Assembly (NCBI RefSeq): GCF_901875555.1
Contig: NZ_CABFMD010000004.1
Coordinates: 1-64,000, forward strand
Origin: Streptococcus parasanguinis
GTDB lineage: Bacteria; Bacillota; Bacilli; Lactobacillales; Streptococcaceae
Direction of reading: 5' to 3'
Length of the DNA stretch: 64,000 nt
Shown here one piece after another: positions 24,273-35,348 of this stretch. The translations under genes were made by a program, and so were the position numbers. The stretch's first letter is position 1. Every line of letters begins with the position of its first letter. The notes under the pieces were generated by a model. The model searched no databases. It had not been told where the DNA came from and saw only the letters and a program-made list of their open reading frames with translations.

Positions 24273-24962
24273 ATGGCTAAGACAAATTTATATGTTATCC
24301 GTCATGGTAAAACTATGTTTAACACGATGGGGCGAGCCCAAGGATGGTCCGATACCCCATTAACACCAGAAGGAGAGCGAGGAATTCAAGCTTTGGGAAT
24401 TGGGCTACGTGAGTCCGGCTTGGACTTCACTCATGCTTATTCCAGTGATTCTGGACGCGCCATTCAGACCATGGGAATTATTCTCGATGAGTTGGGATTG
24501 AAAGATCAAATTCCCCATCGGTTTGACAAGCGGATCCGTGAATGGTGTTTTGGAAGTTTTGACGGAGCTTATGGAGGCGAGCTCTTTCATGGAGTTATTC
24601 CACGTTTGCTTCATATTACCAATTATAAAGACCTCTCTCTAGAAGATTTGGTCAATGGCATCTACCAAGTCGATACAGCTGGCTGGGCTGAAACTTGGGA
24701 AGCAGTCAGCCACCGAATTTTAGAAGGTTTTACCGCAATTGCCAAAGCAGTAGAAGAGCAAGGGGGTGGAAATGCCCTAGTGGTAAGCCATAGCTGGACG
24801 ATTCAGACCCTCATCTGTTTGTTGCAGGCAAAAGCCAATCTGAATCTGCCACTACCAAACGGAAGTGTCAGTCTCTTAGAATATGAAGATGGCCAATTTA
24901 CAGTCCGCTCAATCGGAGATGCAAGTTATCGACAAATAGGTGAAGCCATACAGAAAGACTAA
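24273..24962 (+). CDS. Histidine phosphatase (phosphoglycerate mutase-like), first paralogue
   Basis: This 229-residue protein of the histidine phosphatase superfamily has the RHG box (VIRHGKTMFNTMGR, catalytic His11) and the second histidine in VVSHSWTIQTL. The motif GWSDTPLTPEGERG is conserved. Such proteins dephosphorylate small metabolites or act in cofactor recycling; the length and sequence do not fit true glycolytic mutase. AAAGGAG precedes the start. A close paralogue follows 120 bases later. Confidence 0.85.
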   Translation: MAKTNLYVIRHGKTMFNTMGRAQGWSDTPLTPEGERGIQALGIGLRESGLDFTHAYSSDSGRAIQTMGIILDELGLKDQIPHRFDKRIREWCFGSFDGAYGGELFHGVIPRLLHITNYKDLSLEDLVNGIYQVDTAGWAETWEAVSHRILEGFTAIAKAVEEQGGGNALVVSHSWTIQTLICLLQAKANLNLPLPNGSVSLLEYEDGQFTVRSIGDASYRQIGEAIQKD

Positions 24963-25082
24963 ACGATCAGAAAAAGGCTATTTTTCATGGTGGGATGCTG
25001 TATAGGCGAAAAATGTAAGAGCTTTCCGTCTGTCTGATAGGAAAACATGATATAATAAAGTGGACAAATACGGAGGAATACA

Positions 25083-25781
25083 ATGACAAAAACCAGATTA
25101 TACATTGCCCGTCATGGAAAAACCATGTTTAATACCTTGGGACGTGCTCAAGGGTGGTCTGATACACCCCTGACACAAGAAGGAGAACGGGGCGTTCAAG
25201 AACTAGGAATTGGCCTAAAAAAGGCTGGACTTGACTTTGATCAAGCCGTTTCGAGTGACTCTGGCCGTGCGATTCAGAGTATGGGCATCATCCTTGACGA
25301 GATGGGCCTGGCCGGTAAGATCCCTTATCGCTATGATAAGCGTATCCGTGAGTGGTGCTTTGGTAGCTTTGATGGTGCTTATGATGGAGACCTCTTTTTT
25401 GGTGTTCTCCCTCGGGTTTTTCAAATTGATGATTTTAGAAAACTAAGTCTAATGGAAATGGCTGAAGGCATTGTTGAAGTGGACACTACAGGCTGGGCAG
25501 AATCCTGGGAAAAATTGAGCAAACGGATCAAAGAAGGTTTTGAAGCGATTGCCAAGGACTTAGAAGCAGCAGGCGGTGGCAATGCCATTGTGGTCAGCCA
25601 CGGTATGACGATTACGACCCTAATCTACTTGATTGATCCAAAAGCTGTCGAAGAATTGGTCTTGGACAACGGAAGTGTGACGGTTTTAGCCTATGAAGAT
25701 GGAGTATTTACTATCGAAAAAATTGGGGATATGTCCTATCGTAAAGTTGGCGCAAAACTCCTAGAGGGAAGCTATGAGTAA
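25083..25781 (+). CDS. Histidine phosphatase (phosphoglycerate mutase-like), second paralogue
   Basis: This 232-residue protein is closely similar along its whole length to the gene just upstream: RHGKTMFNTLGRAQGWSD at the start and VVSHGMTITTLI for the second histidine. The tandem pair arose by duplication. It has its own -10 (TATAAT about 25052) and GGAGG. Its last eight bases overlap the start of the carboxypeptidase gene (ATGAGTAA), so the two are coupled and may act in wall metabolism together. Substrate unknown. Confidence 0.85.
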   Translation: MTKTRLYIARHGKTMFNTLGRAQGWSDTPLTQEGERGVQELGIGLKKAGLDFDQAVSSDSGRAIQSMGIILDEMGLAGKIPYRYDKRIREWCFGSFDGAYDGDLFFGVLPRVFQIDDFRKLSLMEMAEGIVEVDTTGWAESWEKLSKRIKEGFEAIAKDLEAAGGGNAIVVSHGMTITTLIYLIDPKAVEELVLDNGSVTVLAYEDGVFTIEKIGDMSYRKVGAKLLEGSYE

Positions 25782-26547
25782 AAAATACAAACGAGCACGG
25801 AAAAAGCGCAAGAAATGGTGGCCTTACCTATTGAGTTTCTTTCTTTTTGTGGTTCTTGGATCAGGAATTGGTGTTTACTTAGCTAAACCAAGCTTGTTTT
25901 CGGGACTTCAGTTTTGGAAGGCTAAAAACACAGCTGTAACGACTCCCTCTTCTTCTAAAAAAAAGAAAGAAAAATCAGATTTACCAGCCGTTTCGACCAA
26001 AGACTGGCAGTTGATCTTGGTCAACCGTGACAATGTGAAGCCAGAGTTGAACCCACAATTGACAGATGTAGATGCTATCAAAGTGGATAGTCGGATTGTA
26101 GAACCAACTCGTCAATTCTTAGAAGCAGCTCGAAAAATCGCCCCAGAAGAAACCTTGATATCAGGTTATCGAAGCGTGGCCGAACAAACAGAGCTCTATA
26201 ATGAGCGTGTTGCGCAACTAGAGGCTAGTGGTCTTTCGCATGAAGAAGCTGAAAAGCAGGTACAGACTCAGGTGCAGGTCCCTGGTGCTAGTGAACACCA
26301 GACGGGGCTTGCCATTGATATGAGTGTCGAAGCTGGTCAAAGTGATGAGTTGGGCATGCAGCTGGCTGCCATCGCACCGCAATATGGCTTTGTCCTTCGC
26401 TACCCAGATGGGAAGAGCAACATCACGGGTGTGAATTTTGAGAATTGGCATTTCCGTTATGTTGGCGTAGAAAATGCCCAGTATATGGCCAAACATCAGC
26501 TAGTATTGGAAGAATATATTCAACTATTGAAAAAGGCTGGAAAATAG
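25774..26547 (+). CDS. VanY-family D,D- or L,D-carboxypeptidase, membrane anchored
   Basis: This 257-residue protein starts with a very basic segment and one membrane helix (about 17-36), then a lysine/serine linker and a VanY domain. The active-site pattern is complete: SGYRSVAEQTELY, GASEHQTGLAIDMS (zinc His and Asp) and ENWHFRYVG (zinc His). It trims stem peptides of peptidoglycan outside the membrane. Unlike pneumococcal DacB it has no lipobox. It overlaps the phosphatase gene by eight bases. Confidence 0.88.
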   Translation: MSKKYKRARKKRKKWWPYLLSFFLFVVLGSGIGVYLAKPSLFSGLQFWKAKNTAVTTPSSSKKKKEKSDLPAVSTKDWQLILVNRDNVKPELNPQLTDVDAIKVDSRIVEPTRQFLEAARKIAPEETLISGYRSVAEQTELYNERVAQLEASGLSHEEAEKQVQTQVQVPGASEHQTGLAIDMSVEAGQSDELGMQLAAIAPQYGFVLRYPDGKSNITGVNFENWHFRYVGVENAQYMAKHQLVLEEYIQLLKKAGK

Positions 26548-26583
26548 AAGGAGATTCACTTCTCTAGGTCTTCAGAATGATTT

Positions 26584-26616
26584 TTAGCACTCTTGAAAAA
26601 AGAGTGCTAATTTTTT
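26584..26616 (+). promoter_or_regulatory. CIRCE operator 1 (HrcA site), may double as terminator
   Basis: TTAGCACTC (26584-26592), nine bases, GAGTGCTAA (26602-26610): a perfect CIRCE site. It is followed directly by six T, so as RNA it would also form a terminator hairpin for the carboxypeptidase gene upstream. Confidence 0.95.
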
Positions 26617-26627
26617 GGATTTTTCTC

Positions 26628-26655
26628 TTGACTTTCTTTTGGATGGGTGTATAAT
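26628..26655 (+). promoter_or_regulatory. hrcA operon promoter
   Basis: TTGACT (26628-26633), 16-base spacer, TATAAT (26650-26655), placed between the two CIRCE operators. HrcA bound at either side would block it; heat relieves repression. Confidence 0.9.
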
Positions 26656-26666
26656 AGAATCATGGT

Positions 26667-26693
26667 TTAGCACTTGGGTATTTAGAGTGCTAA
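26667..26693 (+). promoter_or_regulatory. CIRCE operator 2 (HrcA site)
   Basis: TTAGCACTT, nine bases, GAGTGCTAA, with one mismatch from consensus in the left arm. It lies just past the -10, 21 bases before hrcA. Confidence 0.93.
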
Positions 26694-26714
26694 ATACGAA
26701 AGAGAGGTGAGGTC

Positions 26715-27749
26715 ATGGTTACAGAACGTCAAAATGAGATTCTAAATCTTGTTGTCGATATCTTTACCAAGACCCACGAACCAGTCGGTTCAAAAGCATT
26801 GCAAGATGTCATTCAATCCAGTAGTGCTACTATCCGAAACGACATGGCTGCCCTCGAAAAACAAGGCTTACTAGAAAAGGCTCACACTTCGAGTGGCCGA
26901 ATGCCTAGCCGGGCTGGTTTTCAATATTTTGTTCAGAACTCGCTGGATCTAGAGTTGATTGATGAACAAGATGTCTACCAGGTGGTGAAAGCCTTTGATT
27001 TCGAAGCCTTTAAGTTAGACGATATTTTGGATGCTACGGCTAAGTTACTCGCCCAGATGACGGGTTACACCGCAGTGATTCAGGATGTTGAGCCGACACG
27101 TCAGCGCTTGACTGGTTTTGAGATTGTTCCATTATCCAATCACGATGCCTTAGCGGTTCTGACCTTGGATGAATCAAAGCCTGTCACCGTCCAGTTTGCC
27201 ATTCCAAAGAATTTCTTAGCCAGTGATTTGGAAATCTTCCATCAGCTGGTTCGAGAGCGTTTCATTGGAAATACGGTCTTGGATATCCACTACCGCTTGC
27301 GAACGGAGATTCCACAGATTGTACAGCGCTATTTCAAGACGACAGATAATGTCTTGGATCTGTTTGATTACGTCTTCTCGCAACTGTTTCAAGAACTGGT
27401 CTTTGTAGAAGGAAAGGTTTCATCCTTAACCTACGCCGATCTTCAGACTTATCAGTTCTTAGATAATCCCCAACATGTAGCCTTGGAGTTACGAGGGGGA
27501 ATGCCAGAAGATCAAATGACCCAGATCCTGGTTGCAGAATCCCAAGAGAAGGCCTTGAAAAATGTGACAGTGATTAGCCACAAGTTCCTGGTTCCTTATC
27601 GTGGGATGGCCCTCATGCATGTGATCGGTCCTGTAGAGATGGATTACAGGCGTGTTGTGAGTCTCGTCAATGTCATCGGACGAGTCCTCGTCATGAAGTT
27701 GACGGATTACTACCGTTACCTCAACAGCAACCATTATGAAGTAAATTAA
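26715..27749 (+). CDS. hrcA: Heat-inducible repressor HrcA
   Basis: This 344-residue repressor binds CIRCE and shuts off hrcA-grpE-dnaK and, in relatives, groESL. The N-terminal winged helix is at residues 1-70 ([20 protein letters not shown], then [13 protein letters not shown]). The rest is the HrcA dimer and GAF-like domain (for example [18 protein letters not shown]). AGAGGTGAGG precedes the start. It is the first gene of the heat-shock operon, 24 bases before grpE. Confidence 0.97.
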   Translation: MVTERQNEILNLVVDIFTKTHEPVGSKALQDVIQSSSATIRNDMAALEKQGLLEKAHTSSGRMPSRAGFQYFVQNSLDLELIDEQDVYQVVKAFDFEAFKLDDILDATAKLLAQMTGYTAVIQDVEPTRQRLTGFEIVPLSNHDALAVLTLDESKPVTVQFAIPKNFLASDLEIFHQLVRERFIGNTVLDIHYRLRTEIPQIVQRYFKTTDNVLDLFDYVFSQLFQELVFVEGKVSSLTYADLQTYQFLDNPQHVALELRGGMPEDQMTQILVAESQEKALKNVTVISHKFLVPYRGMALMHVIGPVEMDYRRVVSLVNVIGRVLVMKLTDYYRYLNSNHYEVN

Positions 27750-27773
27750 GACCAAATGAAAGGGGTGTATGCC

Positions 27774-28298
27774 TTGACAGAAGATATCAAAAAAGAAGAC
27801 CTGAAAGAAGAGGAAGTTGCCCAAACAACTGAAGAAGTTGTAGAGGAAAGCAACCAACCTTCTGAATTAGAAGAAGCGCAAGCGCGTGCCGAGGAATTTG
27901 AAAATAAATACCTTCGTGCTCATGCAGAAATGCAAAACATTCAGCGCCGTGCCAATGAAGAACGTCAACAATTACAAAAATACCGTAGCCAAGATTTGGC
28001 AAAAGCGATCTTACCATCACTGGACAACCTCGAACGTGCCCTTGCCGTTGAAGGGTTAACAGATGATGTGAAGAAGGGCTTAGAAATGGTCCAAGAGAGT
28101 TTGGTACATGCTCTGAAGGAAGAAGGAATCGAAGAAATTCCAGCGGACGGAGCCTTTGACCATAACTACCACATGGCCATCCAAACCATGCCTGCAGATG
28201 ACGAGCATCCAGCAGACACCATCGCACAAGTCTTCCAAAAAGGCTACAAACTCCATGACCGCATCTTAAGACCGGCTATGGTAGTTGTCTACAATTAG
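27774..28298 (+). CDS. grpE: Nucleotide exchange factor GrpE
   Basis: This 174-residue protein releases ADP from DnaK. I start at the TTG at 27774, with AAAGGGGTG seven bases upstream. An ATG at 27756 gives six more residues but has no ribosome site. The acidic N-terminus is followed by a long helix ([20 protein letters not shown]) and the beta domain ending [14 protein letters not shown]. Length and sequence are normal for streptococci. Confidence 0.96.
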   Translation: MTEDIKKEDLKEEEVAQTTEEVVEESNQPSELEEAQARAEEFENKYLRAHAEMQNIQRRANEERQQLQKYRSQDLAKAILPSLDNLERALAVEGLTDDVKKGLEMVQESLVHALKEEGIEEIPADGAFDHNYHMAIQTMPADDEHPADTIAQVFQKGYKLHDRILRPAMVVVYN

Positions 28299-28350
28299 GC
28301 TAAAGAACTTAAAAAACCTTGTCCGAAACGACAATAAACTATGAAAGAAA

Positions 28351-28510
28351 GATAAGACGCAAGCCGGAGGCTTGCAAGGAAGATATTTCCCGCCGTGGTG
28401 AAAGTTTCAGTAGCTTGTGCTACTGAAACAGGGGATTTTTGAGACAATAGGCTCAAAAATAAGTGATGAAATCCCGTAGGGAGTTGCTCACGTCCCCACC
28501 ACTTAAGGGA
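28351..28510 (+). other. Multi-stem structured element in the grpE-dnaK gap
   Basis: This stretch of the 252-base gap folds into several nested stems: GCAAGCC/GGCTTGC (28359-28375); an outer GTGGTG/CACCAC (28395-28400, 28497-28502) enclosing GTTTCAGTAGC/GCTACTGAAAC (28404-28429) and GGGATTT/AAATCCC (28432-28475), the latter with an inner TTTTTGAG/CTCAAAAA. It may be a dispersed RNA repeat or a leader controlling dnaK. No CIRCE lies here. Confidence 0.55.
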
Positions 28511-28535
28511 AGTATCAAAAAGAAAATAAAAATAA

Positions 28536-30377
<1,842 letters not shown>

Positions 30378-30394
30378 GATGCAAAGCCCGTTAA

Positions 30395-30471
30395 AACCTC
30401 ACAGTGAAAATAGGAAATCTGACGCAGAAACTTTAGTTTTTAGGAAGATTTGTCTTTTTCACCAAGAGGTT
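30395..30471 (+). repeat. Hairpin repeat downstream of dnaK (copy R1)
   Basis: Nested arms AACCTC/GAGGTT, GTGAAAA/TTTTCAC, AAATCT/AGATTT and AAAC/GTTT form one long hairpin. The segment 30407-30425 is identical over 19 bases to the reverse complement of 31367-31385, in front of dnaJ. The two copies are inverted and flank the DJ-1-like gene. Confidence 0.6.
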
Positions 30472-30534
30472 AGGGCGTGCTCGATTTAAGCTGAAACTCA
30501 ATTCAGCCTTACTAGTAAATGATGAAAAGAAATC

Positions 30535-30562
30535 CAGAGGTTGCAACCCAGCCTCTGTTTTT
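30535..30562 (+). terminator. Terminator between dnaK and the DJ-1-like gene
   Basis: CAGAGGT and GCCTCTG (one G-U pair) followed by TTTTT. Confidence 0.6.
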
Positions 30563-30585
30563 CGGTAAAATAGAGGATGTTGCGT

Positions 30586-31218
30586 ATGAAAAAAGTACTT
30601 TGTATCATTTATCCTAATTTTTCTCTTTATGAGATAACTGCTTTAACGAGTACTTTAGCTCTGTCTTTTGATATTACGATTGATTATGCCGCTTCAGATC
30701 ATTCAATGGTGGTCTCTGAGGATGGCTTGCCCTGTCAACCAACGAAAACACTAGATCAAATCCGTATAGAAGAGTATTCTTGCGTGATTTTGCCAGGAAT
30801 GGTTAACATTGGACCTGCTCTACAGGATGAAAAATTGATTTCGTTTTTGAGAGATCTTGGTGAGCGAGATATCTTAATTGCAGCCATTTCTTCAGCGCCT
30901 CTTTTATTGGCGAAAGCAGGCTTGTTGAACGATACGAAATTTACAGGTGGAATTTGGCAAAACTTCTTTGATTATTTTGAATTTCTTCCACGTGAAAATT
31001 TCCAACCCGAACTGGTTGTGCAAGATAAACAAATCATTACGGCTATCGGTTTTGCACATCGAGAGTTTGCAAGAAAAGTGATTCTAAGTCTAGGGTTGGC
31101 AGAGAATACGGACAACTATTTTAAAGAACAAAACGAGTATACAGAAGAGGATTTGATATATACTCTATCAGACCAAGAGTTTGATCAAGTGAAGCAGAGT
31201 ATAGAAAACAGCCTCTAA
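30586..31218 (+). CDS. DJ-1/PfpI-family protein lacking the usual cysteine
   Basis: This 210-residue protein starts at the ATG at 30586; GAGG lies ten bases upstream (an ATG at 30577 is too close to it). The fold is DJ-1/PfpI: MKKVLCIIYPNFSLYEIT, CVILPGMVNIG, and the elbow region LIAAISSAPLLLAKAGLL. In most relatives the elbow is AAICxxP with a reactive cysteine; here it is AAISSAP, so the nucleophile is replaced by serine. It may be a non-catalytic or altered member. It lies between dnaK and dnaJ, flanked by inverted copies of a hairpin repeat, and may be an insertion in the chaperone operon. Confidence 0.8.
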   Translation: MKKVLCIIYPNFSLYEITALTSTLALSFDITIDYAASDHSMVVSEDGLPCQPTKTLDQIRIEEYSCVILPGMVNIGPALQDEKLISFLRDLGERDILIAAISSAPLLLAKAGLLNDTKFTGGIWQNFFDYFEFLPRENFQPELVVQDKQIITAIGFAHREFARKVILSLGLAENTDNYFKEQNEYTEEDLIYTLSDQEFDQVKQSIENSL

Positions 31219-31231
31219 AGATGTACATGAA

Positions 31232-31310
31232 AATAAAAGAAAGGAACAAAGAGTGTTCGCAACTGAACACGGGTTCCCAAAAATTCTGATTTAATATAAA
31301 AGAAAGGAAC
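31232..31310 (+). repeat. Direct repeat in the dnaJ leader region
   Basis: The 15-mer ATAAAAGAAAGGAAC occurs at about 31232-31246 and again at about 31296-31310. Between them are inverted pairs GTGTTC/GAACAC and GGGTTC/GAACCC. The function is unknown; it may be remains of a repeat unit inserted twice. Confidence 0.4.
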
Positions 31311-31329
31311 TGAACCCGACCTAAATTCT

Positions 31330-31389
31330 CGGAAAAAAGATAAATCTGTCTAGGAGCATCGCTCCGGCGTCAGATTTCCTATTTTTCGG
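31330..31389 (-). repeat. Hairpin repeat upstream of dnaJ (copy R2)
   Basis: The arms GAAAAA/TTTTTC, AAATCTG/CAGATTT and GGAGC/GCTCC make a strong hairpin 28 bases before dnaJ. It shares 19 identical bases with the repeat after dnaK, in the opposite orientation. It could attenuate dnaJ or end the DJ-1-like transcript. Confidence 0.6.
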
Positions 31390-31416
31390 TCGAATTTTAC
31401 GGTCTTGGTATCTTAA

Positions 31417-32550
31417 ATGAACAATTCTGAATTTTATGACCGTTTGGGCGTTTCAAAGAATGCATCTCAAGATGAGATCAAGAAAGCCTATCGGAAATTA
31501 TCTAAAAAATATCACCCAGATATCAACAAGGAACCTGGTGCTGAGGAAAAGTACAAGGAAGTTCAAGAAGCTTATGAGACTTTAAGTGACGAGCAAAAAC
31601 GAGCTGCTTATGACCAATATGGTGCTGCAGGTGCTAATGGTGGCTTCGGTGGTGGAGCTGGTGGCTTTGGTGGCTTTGATGGCGCTGGTTTTGGTGGCTT
31701 TGAAGACATCTTCTCTAGCTTCTTTGGAGGCGGTGCAAGTCGTAATCCAAATGCACCTCGTCAAGGGGATGACCTCCAATACCGTGTCAATCTCAAGTTT
31801 GAAGAAGCAATTTTCGGTGTTGAAAAAGAAGTGAAGTACAATCGAGAATCCAGCTGTCATACTTGTCATGGCTCTGGGGCAAAACCAGGGACGAGTCCAG
31901 TGACTTGTGGTCGCTGTCATGGTTCTGGTGTCATCAATGTAGATACGCAAACCCCTCTTGGTATGATGCGCCGTCAAGTGACCTGTGATGTCTGTCATGG
32001 TCGTGGTCAAGAAATCAAAGATCCATGTACGACTTGTCGTGGAACAGGTCATGAAAAGCAAGCCCATAGCGTGAACGTCAAGATTCCTGCAGGAGTTGAA
32101 ACAGGTCAACAAATCCGTTTAGCGGGTCAAGGTGAAGCAGGATTTAATGGTGGACCTTATGGTGATTTGTATGTCGTTGTCAGTGTAGAGCCAAGTAATC
32201 AGTTTGAACGGGATGGTTCAACTATCTACTACAAGTTAGACTTGAACTTTGTCCAAGCGGCACTTGGAGATACGGTCCATGTGCCAACTGTTCATGGAGA
32301 TGTCGATTTGGTGATTCCTGAAGGGACCCAAACCGGTAAGAAATTCCGCCTCCGTGGAAAAGGAGCACCTAGTCTTCGTGGTGGTGCTATGGGAGACCAA
32401 TATGTATCAGTCAATGTTGTCACCCCAACTGGTCTAAATGACAAGCAAAAAGAAGCCCTTCAAGCCTTTGCGGAAGCGGGGGATATCAAGGTTAACCCAA
32501 AGAAAAAAGGCTTCTTTGATAAGGTCAAAGATGCCTTGGATGACTTATAA
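31417..32550 (+). CDS. dnaJ: Chaperone DnaJ
   Basis: This 377-residue Hsp40 stimulates DnaK. The J domain is at 1-70 with the HPD motif (KYHPDINK). A Gly/Phe-rich stretch follows (about 73-110), then four CxxCxGxG zinc repeats ([32 protein letters not shown]; about 147-205) and the C-terminal substrate domains. No strong ribosome site is seen, which may limit its level. It is followed directly by a dispersed repeat copy. Confidence 0.97.
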   Translation: MNNSEFYDRLGVSKNASQDEIKKAYRKLSKKYHPDINKEPGAEEKYKEVQEAYETLSDEQKRAAYDQYGAAGANGGFGGGAGGFGGFDGAGFGGFEDIFSSFFGGGASRNPNAPRQGDDLQYRVNLKFEEAIFGVEKEVKYNRESSCHTCHGSGAKPGTSPVTCGRCHGSGVINVDTQTPLGMMRRQVTCDVCHGRGQEIKDPCTTCRGTGHEKQAHSVNVKIPAGVETGQQIRLAGQGEAGFNGGPYGDLYVVVSVEPSNQFERDGSTIYYKLDLNFVQAALGDTVHVPTVHGDVDLVIPEGTQTGKKFRLRGKGAPSLRGGAMGDQYVSVNVVTPTGLNDKQKEALQAFAEAGDIKVNPKKKGFFDKVKDALDDL

Positions 32551-32558
32551 ACAATGAA

Positions 32559-32742
32559 GAGGCTGGGACAAAAGTCCTAGCCTCTCAATTGTCTTTGAAT
32601 TGTCCAGCAAGACGCAGTGGTTGAGTGGGCTCTACTAGGCTGATTTCATCAGCTTTTACAGCCCTACTCAACTGTGCGGAGGTGGGACGACGAAATCGAA
32701 TTCTAACGAATGACCGATTTCTGTCCCACTCTCTCTTTTTTT
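32559..32742 (+). repeat. Dispersed terminator-like repeat, subfamily A, copy 2
   Basis: Nearly identical to the copy at 22288, with the three hairpins conserved and a TCTCTCTTTTTTT end. It lies eight bases after the dnaJ stop and probably ends the heat-shock transcript. Confidence 0.9.
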
Positions 32743-32817
32743 ATTTTACAAACTGTACCCGGACAGTTTGATTTTTCCACTCTTGTAACCCCTTCTATAT
32801 CCTGTTAAAATAAAACC

Positions 32818-33564
32818 ATGACACGATACAAAGCAACCATTTCGTATGACGGGACCTTGTTTGCAGGGTTTCAACGCCAACCGCATGCCCGCAGTGTGCA
32901 AGAAGAAATCGAAAAGACCTTGACGCGTCTCAATCAAGGAAAGCCAGTGATGATTCATGGTGCCGGCCGAACGGATTCAGGTGTCCATGCTCTTGGTCAG
33001 GTCATCCATTTTGATCTCCCTCAAGTTCGGGATGAGGAGAAGCTCCGCTTTGCCCTAGATACCCAAACACCTGAGGATATCGATGTGATTCGTGTTGAGA
33101 CGGTTTCAGATGATTTCCATTCGCGCTACAATAAGCACAGCAAGACCTATGAATTTATCGTGGATTATGGTCGTCCTAAAAATCCAATGATGCGCCATTA
33201 TGCAACTCACTACCCTTATCCGTTGGATGTAGACAAGATGCAAGTGGCCATCAAAAAATTGGAAGGGACTCATGACTTCACTGGTTTTACCGCTTCGGGA
33301 ACCAGCGTGGAGGATAAGGTTCGCACGATTACAGAGGCTTGCTTGGTCGAGGATGCCAACCATCATCGCCTACTCTTTACCTTTTCAGGCAATGGCTTTC
33401 TCTACAAGCAAATCCGTAATATGGTGGGAACTTTGCTAAAGATCGGAAATGATCGGATGCCGATCGAGCAGATCGATCTGATTTTGGAAAAGAAGGACCG
33501 CAATCTCGCAGGTCCAACAGCAGCGCCCAATGGCTTATATTTAAAGGAGATACGCTATGAGTAA
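32818..33564 (+). CDS. truA: tRNA pseudouridine(38-40) synthase TruA
   Basis: This 248-residue enzyme modifies U38-U40 in the anticodon arm of many tRNAs. The catalytic motif [14 protein letters not shown] with the conserved Asp (about residue 53) is present, as are the start [20 protein letters not shown] and the end [21 protein letters not shown] lies just upstream and the ribosome site is weak. The 3' end overlaps the kinase gene by eight bases, so the next three genes form one operon. Confidence 0.96.
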   Translation: MTRYKATISYDGTLFAGFQRQPHARSVQEEIEKTLTRLNQGKPVMIHGAGRTDSGVHALGQVIHFDLPQVRDEEKLRFALDTQTPEDIDVIRVETVSDDFHSRYNKHSKTYEFIVDYGRPKNPMMRHYATHYPYPLDVDKMQVAIKKLEGTHDFTGFTASGTSVEDKVRTITEACLVEDANHHRLLFTFSGNGFLYKQIRNMVGTLLKIGNDRMPIEQIDLILEKKDRNLAGPTAAPNGLYLKEIRYE

Positions 33565-34318
33565 TGAATTAATTCTCGCAATTTCAGGAAATGATATTTT
33601 TAGTGGGGGAGGTCTTCATGCGGACCTTGCAACCTATACAACCAACAAACAGCATGGCTTTGTGGCGGTGACTTGTTTGACAGCCATGACCGAACATGGT
33701 TTTGAAGTGATTCCGGTAGATCCAACCACTTTCGCTCAACAACTGGGTTCCCTCAAAGATGTTCCTTTCTCTGCTATTAAACTCGGCCTCTTGCCAAATG
33801 TCCAAGTGGCAGACCTAGCTTTGGACTATGTCAAAGCTCATGCAGATATCCCAGTAGTGCTCGATCCTGTCTTGGTTTGCAAGGAAAGCCACGATGTGGA
33901 AGTTTCAGCTCTTCGAGACGAATTGATCAAGTTCTTCCCTTATGTGACCATCATTACGCCAAACCTACCAGAAGCTGAGATCTTGACCCAAAGCAAGATT
34001 CAATCGCTCGACGATATGAAAGAGGCAGCGCGCAAGCTCCACGAATTAGGAGCGGCGAATGTCGTGGTCAAAGGTGGCAATCGTCTCAATAAAGAAAAGG
34101 CTATCGATGTCTTTTATGATGGTACAGACTTCACCGTCATTGAAGAGCCAGTCTTGGAAAAGAACAATACAGGAGCTGGTTGTACCTTTGCGTCTAGCAT
34201 TTCCAGCCAGTTGGTGAAAGGGAAATCACCGTTTGAAGCTGTTAAAGCCTCTAAAGACTTTGTCTTCCAAGCGATTCAACATTCAGACCAGTATGGAGTA
34301 GTACAATATGACATCTAA
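33557..34318 (+). CDS. Pyridoxine/hydroxymethylpyrimidine kinase (PdxK/ThiD family)
   Basis: This 253-residue ribokinase-fold enzyme has [15 protein letters not shown] at the start and [14 protein letters not shown] as the anion-hole and catalytic motif (Asp replaced in the usual GAGD by GAGC, which is common in this branch). It phosphorylates a B6 vitamer or the thiamine pyrimidine. AAAGGAG in truA drives it. Neighbouring ECF S-component suggests a vitamin salvage operon. Which vitamin cannot be settled from sequence. Confidence 0.85.
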   Translation: MSNELILAISGNDIFSGGGLHADLATYTTNKQHGFVAVTCLTAMTEHGFEVIPVDPTTFAQQLGSLKDVPFSAIKLGLLPNVQVADLALDYVKAHADIPVVLDPVLVCKESHDVEVSALRDELIKFFPYVTIITPNLPEAEILTQSKIQSLDDMKEAARKLHELGAANVVVKGGNRLNKEKAIDVFYDGTDFTVIEEPVLEKNNTGAGCTFASSISSQLVKGKSPFEAVKASKDFVFQAIQHSDQYGVVQYDI

Positions 34319-34778
34319 TCGAACTCAACTCATTGCCCGCCTTTCCATTTTGACAGCTTTGACAGTTGTACTTGGCTACTATACCAAACTCCCAACTCCC
34401 ACAGGGATCGTCACCCTGCTAGATCTGGGTGTTTATTTCACGGCCTTCTATTTTGGACGCAAGGAAGGCGCTATTGTTGGTGGTGTCGGGGCCTTTTTAC
34501 TCGACCTCATCTCAGGTTATCCTCAGTGGATGTTCTTTAGTCTCCTCTTTCACGGGGGACAAGGCTATTTCGCTGGCTTCAAGGGAAAAGCTCGTTACCT
34601 AGGCTTGCTTCTTGCGACAGTCGTCATGGTAGGCGGTTACGCACTAGCTTCTGCTCTCTTTTTAGGCAATGGCTGGGGAGCTGCTATCTCGGATATTCCA
34701 AATAACCTTGCTCAAAACTTTGTCGGAATGGCTTTAGGCTATGTAGTCTATTATGCCTTCCAAAAGAAAGGAAGCTAA
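34308..34778 (+). CDS. ECF-type vitamin transporter S component
   Basis: This 156-residue membrane protein has five to six helices and the ECF S-component pattern (ARLSILTALTVVLGYYTKLP, then LDLGVYFTAFYFGRKEGAIVGG). It binds a vitamin and works with a shared EcfAAT module encoded elsewhere. It overlaps the kinase gene by 11 bases, so its substrate is probably the kinase's substrate, such as pyridoxal or hydroxymethylpyrimidine (inference). Confidence 0.82.
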   Translation: MTSNRTQLIARLSILTALTVVLGYYTKLPTPTGIVTLLDLGVYFTAFYFGRKEGAIVGGVGAFLLDLISGYPQWMFFSLLFHGGQGYFAGFKGKARYLGLLLATVVMVGGYALASALFLGNGWGAAISDIPNNLAQNFVGMALGYVVYYAFQKKGS

Positions 34779-34781
34779 CTC

Positions 34782-35345
34782 ATGGATCTGGAGCAACTGA
34801 AGAAGGCTACGAAAGAAATTCTAGTAGATGTTCTGGCAAAAAGCCGTCTCCACCAAGGACAGATTCTAGTCCTCGGGATGTCTTCAAGTGAAGTTGCAGG
34901 AGGGAAAATTGGAAAAGCCTCGAACATCGACATTGCCGAAGCTATTGTCAAAACCTTACTAGATGAGTTGAATCCAAGAGGGATTTATCTAGCGGTACAA
35001 GGATGTGAGCATCTCAATCGCGCTTTAGTGGTTGAAAGAGAATTGGCAGACAAGAAGGAGCTAGAAATCGTCAATGTCCTTCCGAGTCTCCATGCAGGAG
35101 GTGCTGGGCAACTCGCTGCTTTCAAGTATTTTAAGGATCCTGTTGAAGTAGAATTTATTACAGCCCAAGCCGGGTTAGACATCGGAGATACCTCGGTGGG
35201 GATGCATGTCAAACATGTCCAAGTTCCGATTCGCCCTATCTTGCGTGAACTAGGCGGTGCCCATGTCACAGCCCTGGCCAGTCGGCCAAAATTGATCGGC
35301 GGTGCCCGTGCTCTCTACCTCGATGATCCCATCCGAAAATCATAA
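34782..35345 (+). CDS. UPF0340 protein
   Basis: This 187-residue soluble protein matches the UPF0340 family (start [60 protein letters not shown]). It is the last gene of the truA operon, three bases after the S component. Function is unknown; it is conserved in this place in streptococci. Confidence 0.88.
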   Translation: MDLEQLKKATKEILVDVLAKSRLHQGQILVLGMSSSEVAGGKIGKASNIDIAEAIVKTLLDELNPRGIYLAVQGCEHLNRALVVERELADKKELEIVNVLPSLHAGGAGQLAAFKYFKDPVEVEFITAQAGLDIGDTSVGMHVKHVQVPIRPILRELGGAHVTALASRPKLIGGARALYLDDPIRKS

Positions 35346-35348
35346 ATA

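Noticed and set aside
27756..27773. Upstream ATG start for grpE
   Set aside because: It lacks a ribosome site, whereas AAAGGGGTG is correctly spaced for the TTG at 27774.
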